A DNA stretch of 52,862 bases. Origin: an uncultured Methylococcaceae bacterium (GTDB taxonomy: Bacteria; Pseudomonadota; Gammaproteobacteria; Methylococcales; Methylomonadaceae). Every line of letters begins with the position of its first letter. Position 1 is the stretch's first letter. The notes under the pieces were generated by a model that did no database searches, was not told where the DNA came from, and saw only the letters and a list, made by a program, of their open reading frames with translations. Both the position numbers and the translations under genes were made by a program. The DNA lies in NCBI GenBank assembly GCA_903928685.1, contig CAIYRS010000070.1, forward strand, positions 1-52,862. The letters are read 5' to 3'. Below, piece by piece: positions 25,991 to 32,897 of the stretch.

Positions 25991-26193
25991 TGGCTATGCC
26001 TGTTTATATAACACTATCTGAGCTTACGCGGGAGATTGGCTGCAATAGCCCGTTGTATGTCAAACGTTTTGTGATGTCAGACCCTAGTTTTCCAGAGCCT
26101 GCTCTGGTTGATGTTATCCGGCCTGAAAACACCAAATGGCGGCGCGAAGATGTTTTGCAGTTTAAAAAACTATGGCAACGGAGGGCGGCATGA
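25990..26193 (+). CDS. small AlpA/excisionase-like HTH protein
   Basis: 67 residues: MAMPVYITLSELTREIGCNS, RFVMSDPSFPEPALVDVIRP, KWRREDVLQFKKLWQRR. The pattern (FPxP...WRxxDVxxF) is that of small winged HTH proteins of the AlpA/excisionase kind. It shares its first base with the last base of the ATPase stop. A regulator or DNA-bending role is likely. Confidence 0.65.
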   Translation: MAMPVYITLSELTREIGCNSPLYVKRFVMSDPSFPEPALVDVIRPENTKWRREDVLQFKKLWQRRAA

Positions 26194-26495
26194 CTACGGA
26201 ATCTGACATTTACGCTTATTTGGATGCTAAGCATGATTTGGCAGTTGGGCATCGGTTTTCGTTTTCGGCGTTTATCCAAAACCCTATCCATAACCACCGC
26301 TGGATTTGCATTTACTTTGCCAACCCGATTTGGTTTTGCCACCGCCCTGATAACGGCGCGGTAACGTTACAGACGTTTTTGCAACAGCCTGAGTTAATTA
26401 TTTCGGCGTTATTTAATGGCAATAATGCCATCGCGACTAAACCCAAACCCTTGTTTATCCGCATTGCACCAAGCGAGGTGGCCCATGAGTATTGA
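26190..26495 (+). CDS. hypothetical early protein
   Basis: 101 residues from MTTESDIYAYLDAKHDLAVG (26190), overlapping the previous stop (ATGA). Aromatic-rich middle (HRWICIYFANPIWFCHRP). No family recognised. Confidence 0.6.
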   Translation: MTTESDIYAYLDAKHDLAVGHRFSFSAFIQNPIHNHRWICIYFANPIWFCHRPDNGAVTLQTFLQQPELIISALFNGNNAIATKPKPLFIRIAPSEVAHEY

Positions 26496-26592
26496 ACTGT
26501 TTGTATTGCTCTACTTTATATTTTCAGGGGCATGTTTTTGGTTATTTATCACGTTTCGCCGGGCGTGGATTCGCTCATTTTATGAGCAATAA
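26485..26592 (+). CDS. very small membrane protein
   Basis: 35 residues, MSIELFVLLYFIFSGACFWL then FITFRRAWIRSFYEQ. One transmembrane helix with a basic cytoplasmic tail. It overlaps both neighbours, with the next ATG at 26582. Unknown function. Confidence 0.5.
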   Translation: MSIELFVLLYFIFSGACFWLFITFRRAWIRSFYEQ

Positions 26593-27187
26593 CTGCTGCA
26601 TACAATGCCCGTATTGCGGCAAAGACGTGGATGTTATCCAAGGCATGGAGATGTTGGCGGGTAATGAGTGGACAGCATTACTGCAAGGTTTGCCGAATTC
26701 CATGATTGGCGTATTGCTGCGGTATTTGGAGCTGTTCAAACCAGCCAAGCAGGATTTGCGCTGGTCCAGGCGCTTAAGTTTATCCCAAGAGATCGTGCCA
26801 ATGATGAAGGCTGCTCAAGTTAAGCGCAAAGGCATTGTCTACGCCGCGCCGATGCCTGCTTGGGAAGGCGAAATGCTTAAGCTGGTGGCACGGCCTGATT
26901 GGATGACATTGCCCTTAAAAGGTAATGGCTTGCTGATAAAAATACTCGCCGACAAAGGGGAGCAACAAGCCGCACAAACCGAAAAGCAGATGGTAGACAA
27001 CTACCGCAACCGTGGGCAGGTTGGTGTAGATAAGGGCTTAAAGCCTGTTGGTGCGCTGCTGCCATCACCTGATGTTAAAGAACTGTCCTTTGCTGAACTA
27101 ACTGTTATGGCTAAACAACATGAGCCAGCAACGGCGCAAAAACCCAAAAGACCGCCGAAAGGTTGGCGGGATAACTTACCTAAATGA
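26582..27187 (+). CDS. hypothetical protein with CxxC zinc-like motif
   Basis: 201 residues from MSNNCCIQCPYCGKDVDVIQ (26582). The N-terminal CCIQCPYC suggests a small metal-binding knuckle. The middle (LRWSRRLSLSQEIVPMMKAA, PMPAWEGEMLKLVARPDWMT) and basic C-terminus (QKPKRPPKGWRDNLPK) suggest nucleic-acid contact. Located between MuB and Gam genes, where transposable phages keep replication-related genes. Function unknown. Confidence 0.65.
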   Translation: MSNNCCIQCPYCGKDVDVIQGMEMLAGNEWTALLQGLPNSMIGVLLRYLELFKPAKQDLRWSRRLSLSQEIVPMMKAAQVKRKGIVYAAPMPAWEGEMLKLVARPDWMTLPLKGNGLLIKILADKGEQQAAQTEKQMVDNYRNRGQVGVDKGLKPVGALLPSPDVKELSFAELTVMAKQHEPATAQKPKRPPKGWRDNLPK

Positions 27188-27220
27188 GCTTTTAAACTAT
27201 TTTTTAAAGAGGATTGAATT

Positions 27221-27742
27221 ATGGCCGCGACACGAATTAAACAACCCGCTGCAAACCATCTTGTACCATCATGCAGAGATGCTTGCTCGGCTGATATTAA
27301 CAAAATTGGGGTTATATCCCGCCAGATTGCTGTTTTACAGGCTGCGATGAATGATGAAATTGCTATCATCACCGACCGCTATACAGGGCAATTTACACCG
27401 CTTCAAGATCAAATTAAGACATTGCAACAAGGTGTACAAATCTTTTGTGAAGCTAACCGTGATGAGTTAACGCAAAACGGAAAATCAAAATCGGCCTCAT
27501 TTTTAACGGGCATTGTGCAATGGCGTCAACGCCCACCTAGTGTACAGGTGCGTGGTATTGACTCGGTAATTGAAGCATTAAAGCAATTTAACTTAGACCG
27601 ATTTATACGCACTAAAGAAGAAATTAACAAAGAGGCTATTTTAAATGAGCCAAAAACTATTGCTGGCATTGCTGGCATCACTATTAAATCAGGTGTTGAA
27701 GATTTTGTTATACAACCATTTGAGGTTGAGGAGGTTGCGTGA
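27221..27742 (+). CDS. gam: Mu Gam host-nuclease inhibitor
   Basis: 173 residues, a clear Mu Gam homologue: ISRQIAVLQAAMNDEIAIIT, FCEANRDELTQNGKSKSASF, WRQRPPSVQVRGIDSVIEAL, RFIRTKEEINKEAILNEPKT and IAGITIKSGVEDFVIQPFE. Gam binds DNA ends and shields them from RecBCD-type exonuclease; it is related to Ku. Length matches Mu Gam (about 174). Ribosome site AAAGAGG upstream. Confidence 0.95.
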   Translation: MAATRIKQPAANHLVPSCRDACSADINKIGVISRQIAVLQAAMNDEIAIITDRYTGQFTPLQDQIKTLQQGVQIFCEANRDELTQNGKSKSASFLTGIVQWRQRPPSVQVRGIDSVIEALKQFNLDRFIRTKEEINKEAILNEPKTIAGIAGITIKSGVEDFVIQPFEVEEVA

Positions 27743-27918
27743 GTGATAAACAACAACTTCAACAATCAGCAGAGCATTTATTGCTGTTAGCACAAAATGC
27801 TAGTGAATCTGCTCAATATGCCCAAGGACAATGTTATTGGGAAGAGAAAAGAAAGGCTGATTCTTTATGGGCTGAATATTATGAAGCGGTGAGGATAGCA
27901 AATGAATGCCCAGCCTAA
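27739..27918 (+). CDS. small hypothetical protein
   Basis: 59 residues from a GTG overlapping the Gam stop (GTGA). SDKQQLQQSAEHLLLLAQNA then WEEKRKADSLWAEYYEAVRI; helical, possibly coiled coil. It overlaps the GemA start by 17 bases. Unknown function. Confidence 0.55.
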   Translation: MSDKQQLQQSAEHLLLLAQNASESAQYAQGQCYWEEKRKADSLWAEYYEAVRIANECPA

Positions 27919-28375
27919 AAACCCCCAGCGTGACAACCGAGCGCACTATTACACACTACTGGCAATCGGCAAGGCTGAGCTGCAATGGGATGATGAGTTC
28001 TATTATGGCATTTGGTTGCCCATGCAAGGGGCGACATTAAAAGAGGGTCGGTATTCGGCATCGACTATGTCCATTGGGCAATTGTTGGCAGCAGTTGAAC
28101 GGATGCGCGAATCAGGTTTTAAGCCGAAGAGCAAAAAAACCAAGTTCACCCATGATAAAGATTGGCGCAAACCACGCATTGCCAAGCTGAACGCGATGTG
28201 GATAAAGATAGCGGATGCAGGTGTAGTGTCTGATTGTTCGCAAGATGCCTTGGAAACATGGTGCAAGCGGTACCATAAAAAAGACCGCTTGCAATGGGTT
28301 AGTGCAGAAGAGCTTAACACCTGTATTGAAATGCTCAAGCAATGGGCAGGCCGCGAGGGGGTAAAAGTACAATGA
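27902..28375 (+). CDS. gemA: GemA-like regulatory protein (Mu gp16, DUF1018)
   Basis: 157 residues. RAHYYTLLAIGKAELQWDDE near the start, then SASTMSIGQLLAAVERMRES and GFKPKSK, and near the end SQDALETWCKRYHKKDRLQW. These are DUF1018 landmarks. In Mu, GemA alters host gene expression and is encoded just before mor, as here. The stop overlaps the mor start by 4 bases. Confidence 0.9.
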   Translation: MNAQPKNPQRDNRAHYYTLLAIGKAELQWDDEFYYGIWLPMQGATLKEGRYSASTMSIGQLLAAVERMRESGFKPKSKKTKFTHDKDWRKPRIAKLNAMWIKIADAGVVSDCSQDALETWCKRYHKKDRLQWVSAEELNTCIEMLKQWAGREGVKVQ

Positions 28376-28770
28376 CTAACTACGATGGGCTGATTAATGA
28401 ATCGTTACTGCCAACGCAGATGCGCTTGTTAATTAAGTGCATCGGCTTACCAGAAACGATTGCGCTGCTGAAAGCAAAAGGCGGTACCACTATCCGCATC
28501 CCCTTAAGCGCTGATAACTGCATCCAGTTTGATGATATTTTACAGCCTGAATCTATCGTGAAATTGACGGCAAATTTAGGCGGTAAAGTGATGGAGCTGC
28601 CTAAATACGACAAAATTGGCACCCAGTTGCGTGACATCGCTATCCGCGCTGCGCGTAACAATACACCTGCTAATAAACTCGCTCAAGATTTTGGCCTAAG
28701 CCGCCGGATGATTATTTATATTTGCGGTGATACAACTGTTGATAAAAGGCAAACGCGGTTGTTTGATTAA
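28372..28770 (+). CDS. mor: Mor-type transcription activator
   Basis: 132 residues from MTNYDGLINESLLPTQMRLL (28372). The N-terminal IGLPETIALLKAKGGTTIRI matches the Mor dimerisation part; the C-terminal helix-turn-helix is AARNNTPANKLAQDFGLSRR, MIIYIC. Mor switches on middle transcription in Mu. No separate C gene is seen, so Mor may control the late blocks here; that is an inference. A terminator copy follows 60 bases later. Confidence 0.88.
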   Translation: MTNYDGLINESLLPTQMRLLIKCIGLPETIALLKAKGGTTIRIPLSADNCIQFDDILQPESIVKLTANLGGKVMELPKYDKIGTQLRDIAIRAARNNTPANKLAQDFGLSRRMIIYICGDTTVDKRQTRLFD

Positions 28771-28833
28771 TCATATTGAAATTAAATGGCAATAGGGTTA
28801 CATTGCCGCTGTAAAATCCTACTAAAAACAAAG

Positions 28834-28862
28834 GGCGTGAAACATTTCACGCCTTTTTTTTT
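28834..28862 (+). terminator. intrinsic terminator, copy 3 of a triplicated hairpin
   Basis: GGCGTGAAA, CA, TTTCACGCC and nine T, on the plus strand. It closes the early/mor transcript before the lysis genes. Same stem as copies 1 and 2, here in the opposite orientation. Confidence 0.92.
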
Positions 28863-28930
28863 ACCTGCCAAAAACGCATCCTAACCACTCATTAAGCTGA
28901 ATTAATTGCAATCAGTCTGGAGGTGGTTAT

Positions 28931-29146
28931 GTGAGCACCCTATCTAAATGGCCTCGCCATTACGCTACTGAAATTATTGCCCTACCCACTAAAGAATTAC
29001 GCATTGCCGCATTAAACCAAGTGCCGGAGCAATGGCGTGATTGGGTTAGGGATTACGTTAAAGACTATTTCGCCAAACGTCATTATTTGAAGGTGCATTA
29101 TGCCACTGCAAAATCCGCTACCACGTCACATCGCCGCTTTCGATGA
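28931..29146 (+). CDS. small hypothetical protein at start of late operon
   Basis: 71 residues from a GTG with GGAGGTGG upstream. SKWPRHYATEIIALPTKELR then IAALNQVPEQWRDWVRDYVK, a pattern found ahead of lysis genes in Mu-like prophages (from memory). Its 3' end overlaps the transglycosylase by 47 bases. Unknown function. Confidence 0.75.
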   Translation: MSTLSKWPRHYATEIIALPTKELRIAALNQVPEQWRDWVRDYVKDYFAKRHYLKVHYATAKSATTSHRRFR

Positions 29147-29633
29147 GCAGATTAAACGTTACCACGCCCAGTTTAGTTTGCCTTATGACTGGCGGCTGCT
29201 TAAAGCGCAGTTGGTGGCGGAGTCTGGCTTAAACCCGGCGGCTACTTCGCCAGTAGGCGCAAAAGGCCTTGCCCAGTTTATGCCAGGCACTTGGGCGGAA
29301 ATGCTAAAAGCCTTAAAGCTGCCTGCCGATACATCCCCTTATAACACCGATGCCAGTATTCAGTGCTGTGCTTATTACATGTCAGTGCTGCTGAATAAAT
29401 GGACGGCAAAACGCGAGGATATTGACCGTTATTGCTTGGCTTTAGCCAGTTATAACGGGGGTACAGGCAATTTATTGAAGGCGCAAAAAGCGTCAAAAGG
29501 TGGTAAGGCGTTGGGTTATGGCGAGATTATCCCTGCTTTGCCGTTGATAACCGGAAAAAGTAATGCCAAGCAAACCACTGATTACGTGCAGAAAATTTTA
29601 ACTGAATATTTACAGATGGTTTTTGGTTTATAG
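29100..29633 (+). CDS. lytic transglycosylase (phage endolysin)
   Basis: 177 residues. SLT-fold lysozyme that cleaves peptidoglycan: catalytic Glu41 in LVAESGLNPAATS, then GAKGLAQFMPGTW, and LASYNGGTGN near residue 120. No signal peptide is apparent, so a holin or similar is needed for release. It heads the lysis cassette and is followed by membrane proteins. Confidence 0.92.
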   Translation: MPLQNPLPRHIAAFDEQIKRYHAQFSLPYDWRLLKAQLVAESGLNPAATSPVGAKGLAQFMPGTWAEMLKALKLPADTSPYNTDASIQCCAYYMSVLLNKWTAKREDIDRYCLALASYNGGTGNLLKAQKASKGGKALGYGEIIPALPLITGKSNAKQTTDYVQKILTEYLQMVFGL

Positions 29634-29665
29634 GTTTTAAGGACTCGTTGGGTCGGGTGTCAGTC

Positions 29666-29683
29666 AGGGCGAAAGCCCTTTTT
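29666..29683 (+). terminator. terminator-like hairpin 1 after endolysin
   Basis: AGGGC, GAAA tetraloop, GCCCT, then TTTT. Lies 33 bases past the endolysin stop. Confidence 0.7.
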
Positions 29684-29685
29684 AT

Positions 29686-29718
29686 GCGGTGCAGTAATGA
29701 TGGCTGCACCGCCTTTTT
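29686..29718 (+). terminator. terminator-like hairpin 2 after endolysin
   Basis: GCGGTGCAG, 9-base loop, CTGCACCGC, then CTTTTT. Only 2 bases after hairpin 1; together they sit inside the lysis cassette. Confidence 0.8.
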
Positions 29719-29739
29719 ATTAGAAGCGAGGGGATGGTA

Positions 29740-29901
29740 ATGAAAGGCTGGAAGACATGGACTGCCGCGATTTTATGGGCGCTGTATGGGGTAGCGGTTA
29801 CTGCTGGTTGGATTGAAGCCAATTCTGCTATAGAAAATGGCATAAAGGCATTGGGATTAGTTGGCTTGGGGCATAAGTTGGAAAAGGCAGGGGCAAAATG
29901 A
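29740..29901 (+). CDS. small membrane protein, holin candidate
   Basis: 53 residues with GAGGGG upstream. One helix from about 6-24 (TWTAAILWALYGVAVTAGW) and a second weak one (GIKALGLVGLGHKLEKAG). Size, membrane character and place after the endolysin fit a holin or a lysis accessory. It overlaps the next gene by 4 bases. Confidence 0.65.
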   Translation: MKGWKTWTAAILWALYGVAVTAGWIEANSAIENGIKALGLVGLGHKLEKAGAK

Positions 29902-30080
29902 ATATCAAGGTTGCCATTAATTTAACGGACTTAAGCCGTGATGATATTCGTGAGGTTGGCGCTGCTGAAAACCAGATTATTGCGGCTTCTTTAGAAGCGG
30001 CAGGCCATGCCATTTTGAAACTAGAAGCGTTGCGTTGGCAGCGGTTTATCCGTTATTGCCACACTGGCAAATTTGATTAA
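29898..30080 (+). CDS. small hypothetical protein
   Basis: 60 residues, starting MNIKVAINLTDLSRDDIREV. Soluble, with a helical C-terminal half (AAGHAILKLEALRWQRFIRY). Coupled to the membrane protein upstream. No family recognised. Confidence 0.6.
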   Translation: MNIKVAINLTDLSRDDIREVGAAENQIIAASLEAAGHAILKLEALRWQRFIRYCHTGKFD

Positions 30081-30089
30081 GGGGGCGGT

Positions 30090-30299
30090 ATGTCATCAAC
30101 TGAAATACATTTATTGCTGGGCGAAATTAAGGGAAAGCTGGAGATGGTGATCGATGGGCAAGCTGAAATCAAACAGGACATATCCCAAATTAAGACCCGT
30201 GTCAGTAAAACTGAACGGATCAATGCACAGTATGGTGTTGGCGCTGGTGCAATAGCCGCTGTTGGCATTGAATTAATTAAGAAACAAATGGGGATGTAA
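30090..30299 (+). CDS. small coiled-coil protein with C-terminal membrane helix
   Basis: 69 residues. Residues 5-45 form a coiled coil (LGEIKGKLEMVIDGQAEIKQ, then DISQIKTRVSKTE); residues 48-65 are hydrophobic (YGVGAGAIAAVGIELI). This resembles XhlA-type or spanin-like lysis accessories; Mu gp26-type proteins are an alternative. The stop overlaps the next ATG by one base (TAATGG). Confidence 0.6.
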   Translation: MSSTEIHLLLGEIKGKLEMVIDGQAEIKQDISQIKTRVSKTERINAQYGVGAGAIAAVGIELIKKQMGM

Positions 30300-30799
30300 T
30301 GGCCCATTCGCCCGAAACTGTCCAAGCTGTACGCGGCTCTTACGTTTTTGAACGGTTGCCGCTACCTGTTGCTGCCATAAAACATGGGGTGAGCCAAGGC
30401 TCGGCTCAGGCGTGGAAAAAAAAGGCGTTGGACGCAGGTGATGACTGGGATCGGGCGCGGTCGGCGGCCTTAATGGCAGCAGGTGGTCTTGGGGATGCGA
30501 CTAACCAAATTTTAGAAGGCTTTACTCTACTTTTTCAAACGGCTATTCAAAAAGTACATGATGACAAAAAATTAAGCGCAGAAGACATGGTTGCATCATT
30601 GGCCAGGCTGTCTGATTCTTACGCAAAAATGCTGACATCAGCCGGGAAATCCAATCCAAAAATATCCAAATTAGCCATTGCAATGGAAGTGCTGAATGAA
30701 GAAGCCGTATTGATTAAAGCCGAGTTTCCTGATGATGTTGAGCGGTTTGCCAAAATACTTGACAGCCTTGGCCCACGGATTTGTGAGGTTTTCGGCTAA
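30299..30799 (+). CDS. DUF1804 protein (small terminase candidate)
   Basis: 166 residues: SPETVQAVRGSYVFERLPLP, VAAIKHGVSQGSAQAWKKKA (a helix-turn-helix-like segment), then a helical domain with AEDMVASLARLSDSYAKMLT. DUF1804 proteins (Mu gp27-like) directly precede the large terminase in Mu-like phages and probably recognise packaging DNA. It shares one base with the terminase start. Confidence 0.88.
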   Translation: MAHSPETVQAVRGSYVFERLPLPVAAIKHGVSQGSAQAWKKKALDAGDDWDRARSAALMAAGGLGDATNQILEGFTLLFQTAIQKVHDDKKLSAEDMVASLARLSDSYAKMLTSAGKSNPKISKLAIAMEVLNEEAVLIKAEFPDDVERFAKILDSLGPRICEVFG

Positions 30800-32502
30800 T
30801 GGCAACGCTATCTGAAAAGGAATTTTTAAAGGAGTTAAAAGCCCTTTCATCCGGCCTTCAAAAGGAGATTGATGCCTATAGCCTGGGCATCGACGCATCA
30901 CCTGCTGCCATTGCTGAACGCCGCAAGCGGGTGTTAATGGGCGATTTCAAATTCTTTGCTTACACCTATTTCCCGCACCACATCCGTGGTGAGCCTTCCT
31001 TCTTCCAAGCGCATTTTTGTGAACGTTTCCCCAAGCTGCTTAAGTTAAAAGGCTCACGCGACTGGTGGGTGGCCCCGCGTGGCGAAGCTAAATCTTCCTT
31101 ACTCACTAAGATTGGCCCGGTATGGTGTGCCGTACAAGGCTTGCTGGAAAAGCCGGATGTCCGCGCTGAAATTGGCTGGCAAGGTAATCCACCGCCATTT
31201 ATTGATTACATCATCTTACTGGGTGCTGAAACCAAGCTGCCGACTAAGCTGCTGGAAGTCATCAAGACCGAGCTGACAGTCAATGCCTCGCTTGCGCTGG
31301 ATTTTCCAGACGTGTGCGGCAAAACATCAAACTGGAAGGTCGGTGAGTTCATCACCAAAACCAATGTGAAAGTTGAACCGTTCGGGGCAGAACAGGCAAT
31401 CCGGGGGACATTCCACGGTTCGTCACGGCCTAAGCTGCTACTGGGCGATGACCTGATCACCGATGCCGAGGCGAAAAGCCCAACCGAGCGCGAAAACCGC
31501 TGGAACTGGCTGGAAAAGTCCATTGATTATCTAGGGCCGCCGGATGGCTCTGTCATTTATATGGGTGTTGGTACAGTGCTGAATAAGGATGATCCGATTT
31601 CCCGCGCTAAAAAGACTATTGGTCATCTAGTACATCACTTCAAGGCAATTGTCGAATTCCCCGTCAATTCTGACCTATGGGCGGAATGCGAAGAGCTGAT
31701 GCACAACAATGACCGCCGTGTTGAGCTGAAATATGCTGAAAAAGGCGAAGTGGCGGATATGGAAAAGCTGCCGTCGTATAAGTTTTACAAGAAAAATAAG
31801 AAGGCGATGGACAAGGGGGCGGTGGTGTCGTGGCCTTCGGTTCGGTCGCTGTTTGTGTTGATGAAAGCCAGGGCGAAAAGCCGCACGGCGTTTGCTACGG
31901 AAATGCAGGGCGACGCGCGGTCGGACGAGGACAAGGTGTTTACAGGTTTTCAAATCTGGGTGCAGAAACTGCCGCTGTGGCTGTATTTCGGGGCATGTGA
32001 CCCATCAATGGGCAAGGGCGAAAAATCCGACCCTAGCGCGATTGTCGCCGGGGGCTACAACACCGATACCCTTGAGCTGAATATTATGGTCGCTGAGCGC
32101 AAGCGCCGGACACCGAGCAAGCTAGTGGCTGATTTAATCAAAGTTCAACAGCTACTGAACTGCATGGCATGGGGCTTTGAGAACAACGGCGCGTTTGAGT
32201 TTATGCGGATGTCGTTCATCAACGAGGCCGCCCGTGCGGGTGTCATATTGCCCTTGGTGGGCGTGACTACCAGCCAGCCGCAAGAAGTTTTAATCCCGTC
32301 GCTTGAACCGATTATTTGTTCCAACCCGCCCAAAATATTGCTGGCTGCTAGTTTGACGCAATTGACGGACGAGCTGGATACCTTCCCTGAAAAACAGACC
32401 CACCACCATTACGACCTACTGTGTGCGCTGCATATTTTGTATGCCGTTGCTGTGTCTAGGGCGGGCGGGATTCCTAAGATTGTTACTCGGAAGCGAGGTT
32501 AA
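30799..32502 (+). CDS. terminase large subunit (Mu gp28-like)
   Basis: 567 residues. Packaging motor ATPase plus nuclease. ATPase region: WWVAPRGEAKSSLLTK at about 90-104 in place of a classical Walker A, LLLGDDLITDAEAKSPTERE near 213 (Walker B region). The nuclease domain begins near 393 (FGACDPSMGKGEKSDPSAIV), with the acidic residues expected in an RNase H fold. Length fits the family. Mu-type headful packaging into host DNA is expected. Confidence 0.95.
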   Translation: MATLSEKEFLKELKALSSGLQKEIDAYSLGIDASPAAIAERRKRVLMGDFKFFAYTYFPHHIRGEPSFFQAHFCERFPKLLKLKGSRDWWVAPRGEAKSSLLTKIGPVWCAVQGLLEKPDVRAEIGWQGNPPPFIDYIILLGAETKLPTKLLEVIKTELTVNASLALDFPDVCGKTSNWKVGEFITKTNVKVEPFGAEQAIRGTFHGSSRPKLLLGDDLITDAEAKSPTERENRWNWLEKSIDYLGPPDGSVIYMGVGTVLNKDDPISRAKKTIGHLVHHFKAIVEFPVNSDLWAECEELMHNNDRRVELKYAEKGEVADMEKLPSYKFYKKNKKAMDKGAVVSWPSVRSLFVLMKARAKSRTAFATEMQGDARSDEDKVFTGFQIWVQKLPLWLYFGACDPSMGKGEKSDPSAIVAGGYNTDTLELNIMVAERKRRTPSKLVADLIKVQQLLNCMAWGFENNGAFEFMRMSFINEAARAGVILPLVGVTTSQPQEVLIPSLEPIICSNPPKILLAASLTQLTDELDTFPEKQTHHHYDLLCALHILYAVAVSRAGGIPKIVTRKRG

Positions 32503-32505
32503 AAG

Positions 32506-32895
32506 ATGCCAGCCATAAACTTTACAGTCTTCGTTGATAAAGTCGAAAGCGGGGAGAAATGCCAGACCATCAGACAACCGCGATTAAATCCCATTAAAAA
32601 AGGGGATACAGTTTATTTGTATACAGGGATGAGGACTAAAAATGCCAGAAAGTTAGGTACTGGAGTTGTGAAAGAGGTGACTTTCATCAAGATTGATGCC
32701 GTTCTCAGTGATGATGGCAAGCCTATAGAAGACACGATAACCATCTATCTTGAAGGTATTAGCATAATCCCAATTGCCGCTAAAAATCTGGCAATGAATG
32801 ATGGTTTTGCTAACTTAATAGAGTTTGCCGAATTTTTTAATAAAAAATACGGCTTACCATTTTTTGGGTATTTAATTGAATGGCGGCTTAAATAA
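32506..32895 (+). CDS. ASCH/PUA-like small protein
   Basis: 129 residues. VDKVESGEKCQTIRQPRLNP, IKKGDTVYLYTGMRTKNARK then LGTGVVKEVTFIKI. The SGxKxQTIR...KKGDxxYLY pattern recalls ASCH/YqfB-type PUA-fold proteins that bind RNA or nucleosides. It is wedged between terminase and portal with 3- and 2-base gaps, where Mu has no such gene, so it may be an accessory (moron-like) gene. Confidence 0.6.
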   Translation: MPAINFTVFVDKVESGEKCQTIRQPRLNPIKKGDTVYLYTGMRTKNARKLGTGVVKEVTFIKIDAVLSDDGKPIEDTITIYLEGISIIPIAAKNLAMNDGFANLIEFAEFFNKKYGLPFFGYLIEWRLK

Positions 32896-32897
32896 TT

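Noticed and set aside
9934-28862. Triplicated hairpin as transposase-binding sites
   Set aside because: The stem has a faint likeness to Mu end consensus (GTTTCAC), but all three copies carry a T tract in the right orientation for termination and lie far from the ends.
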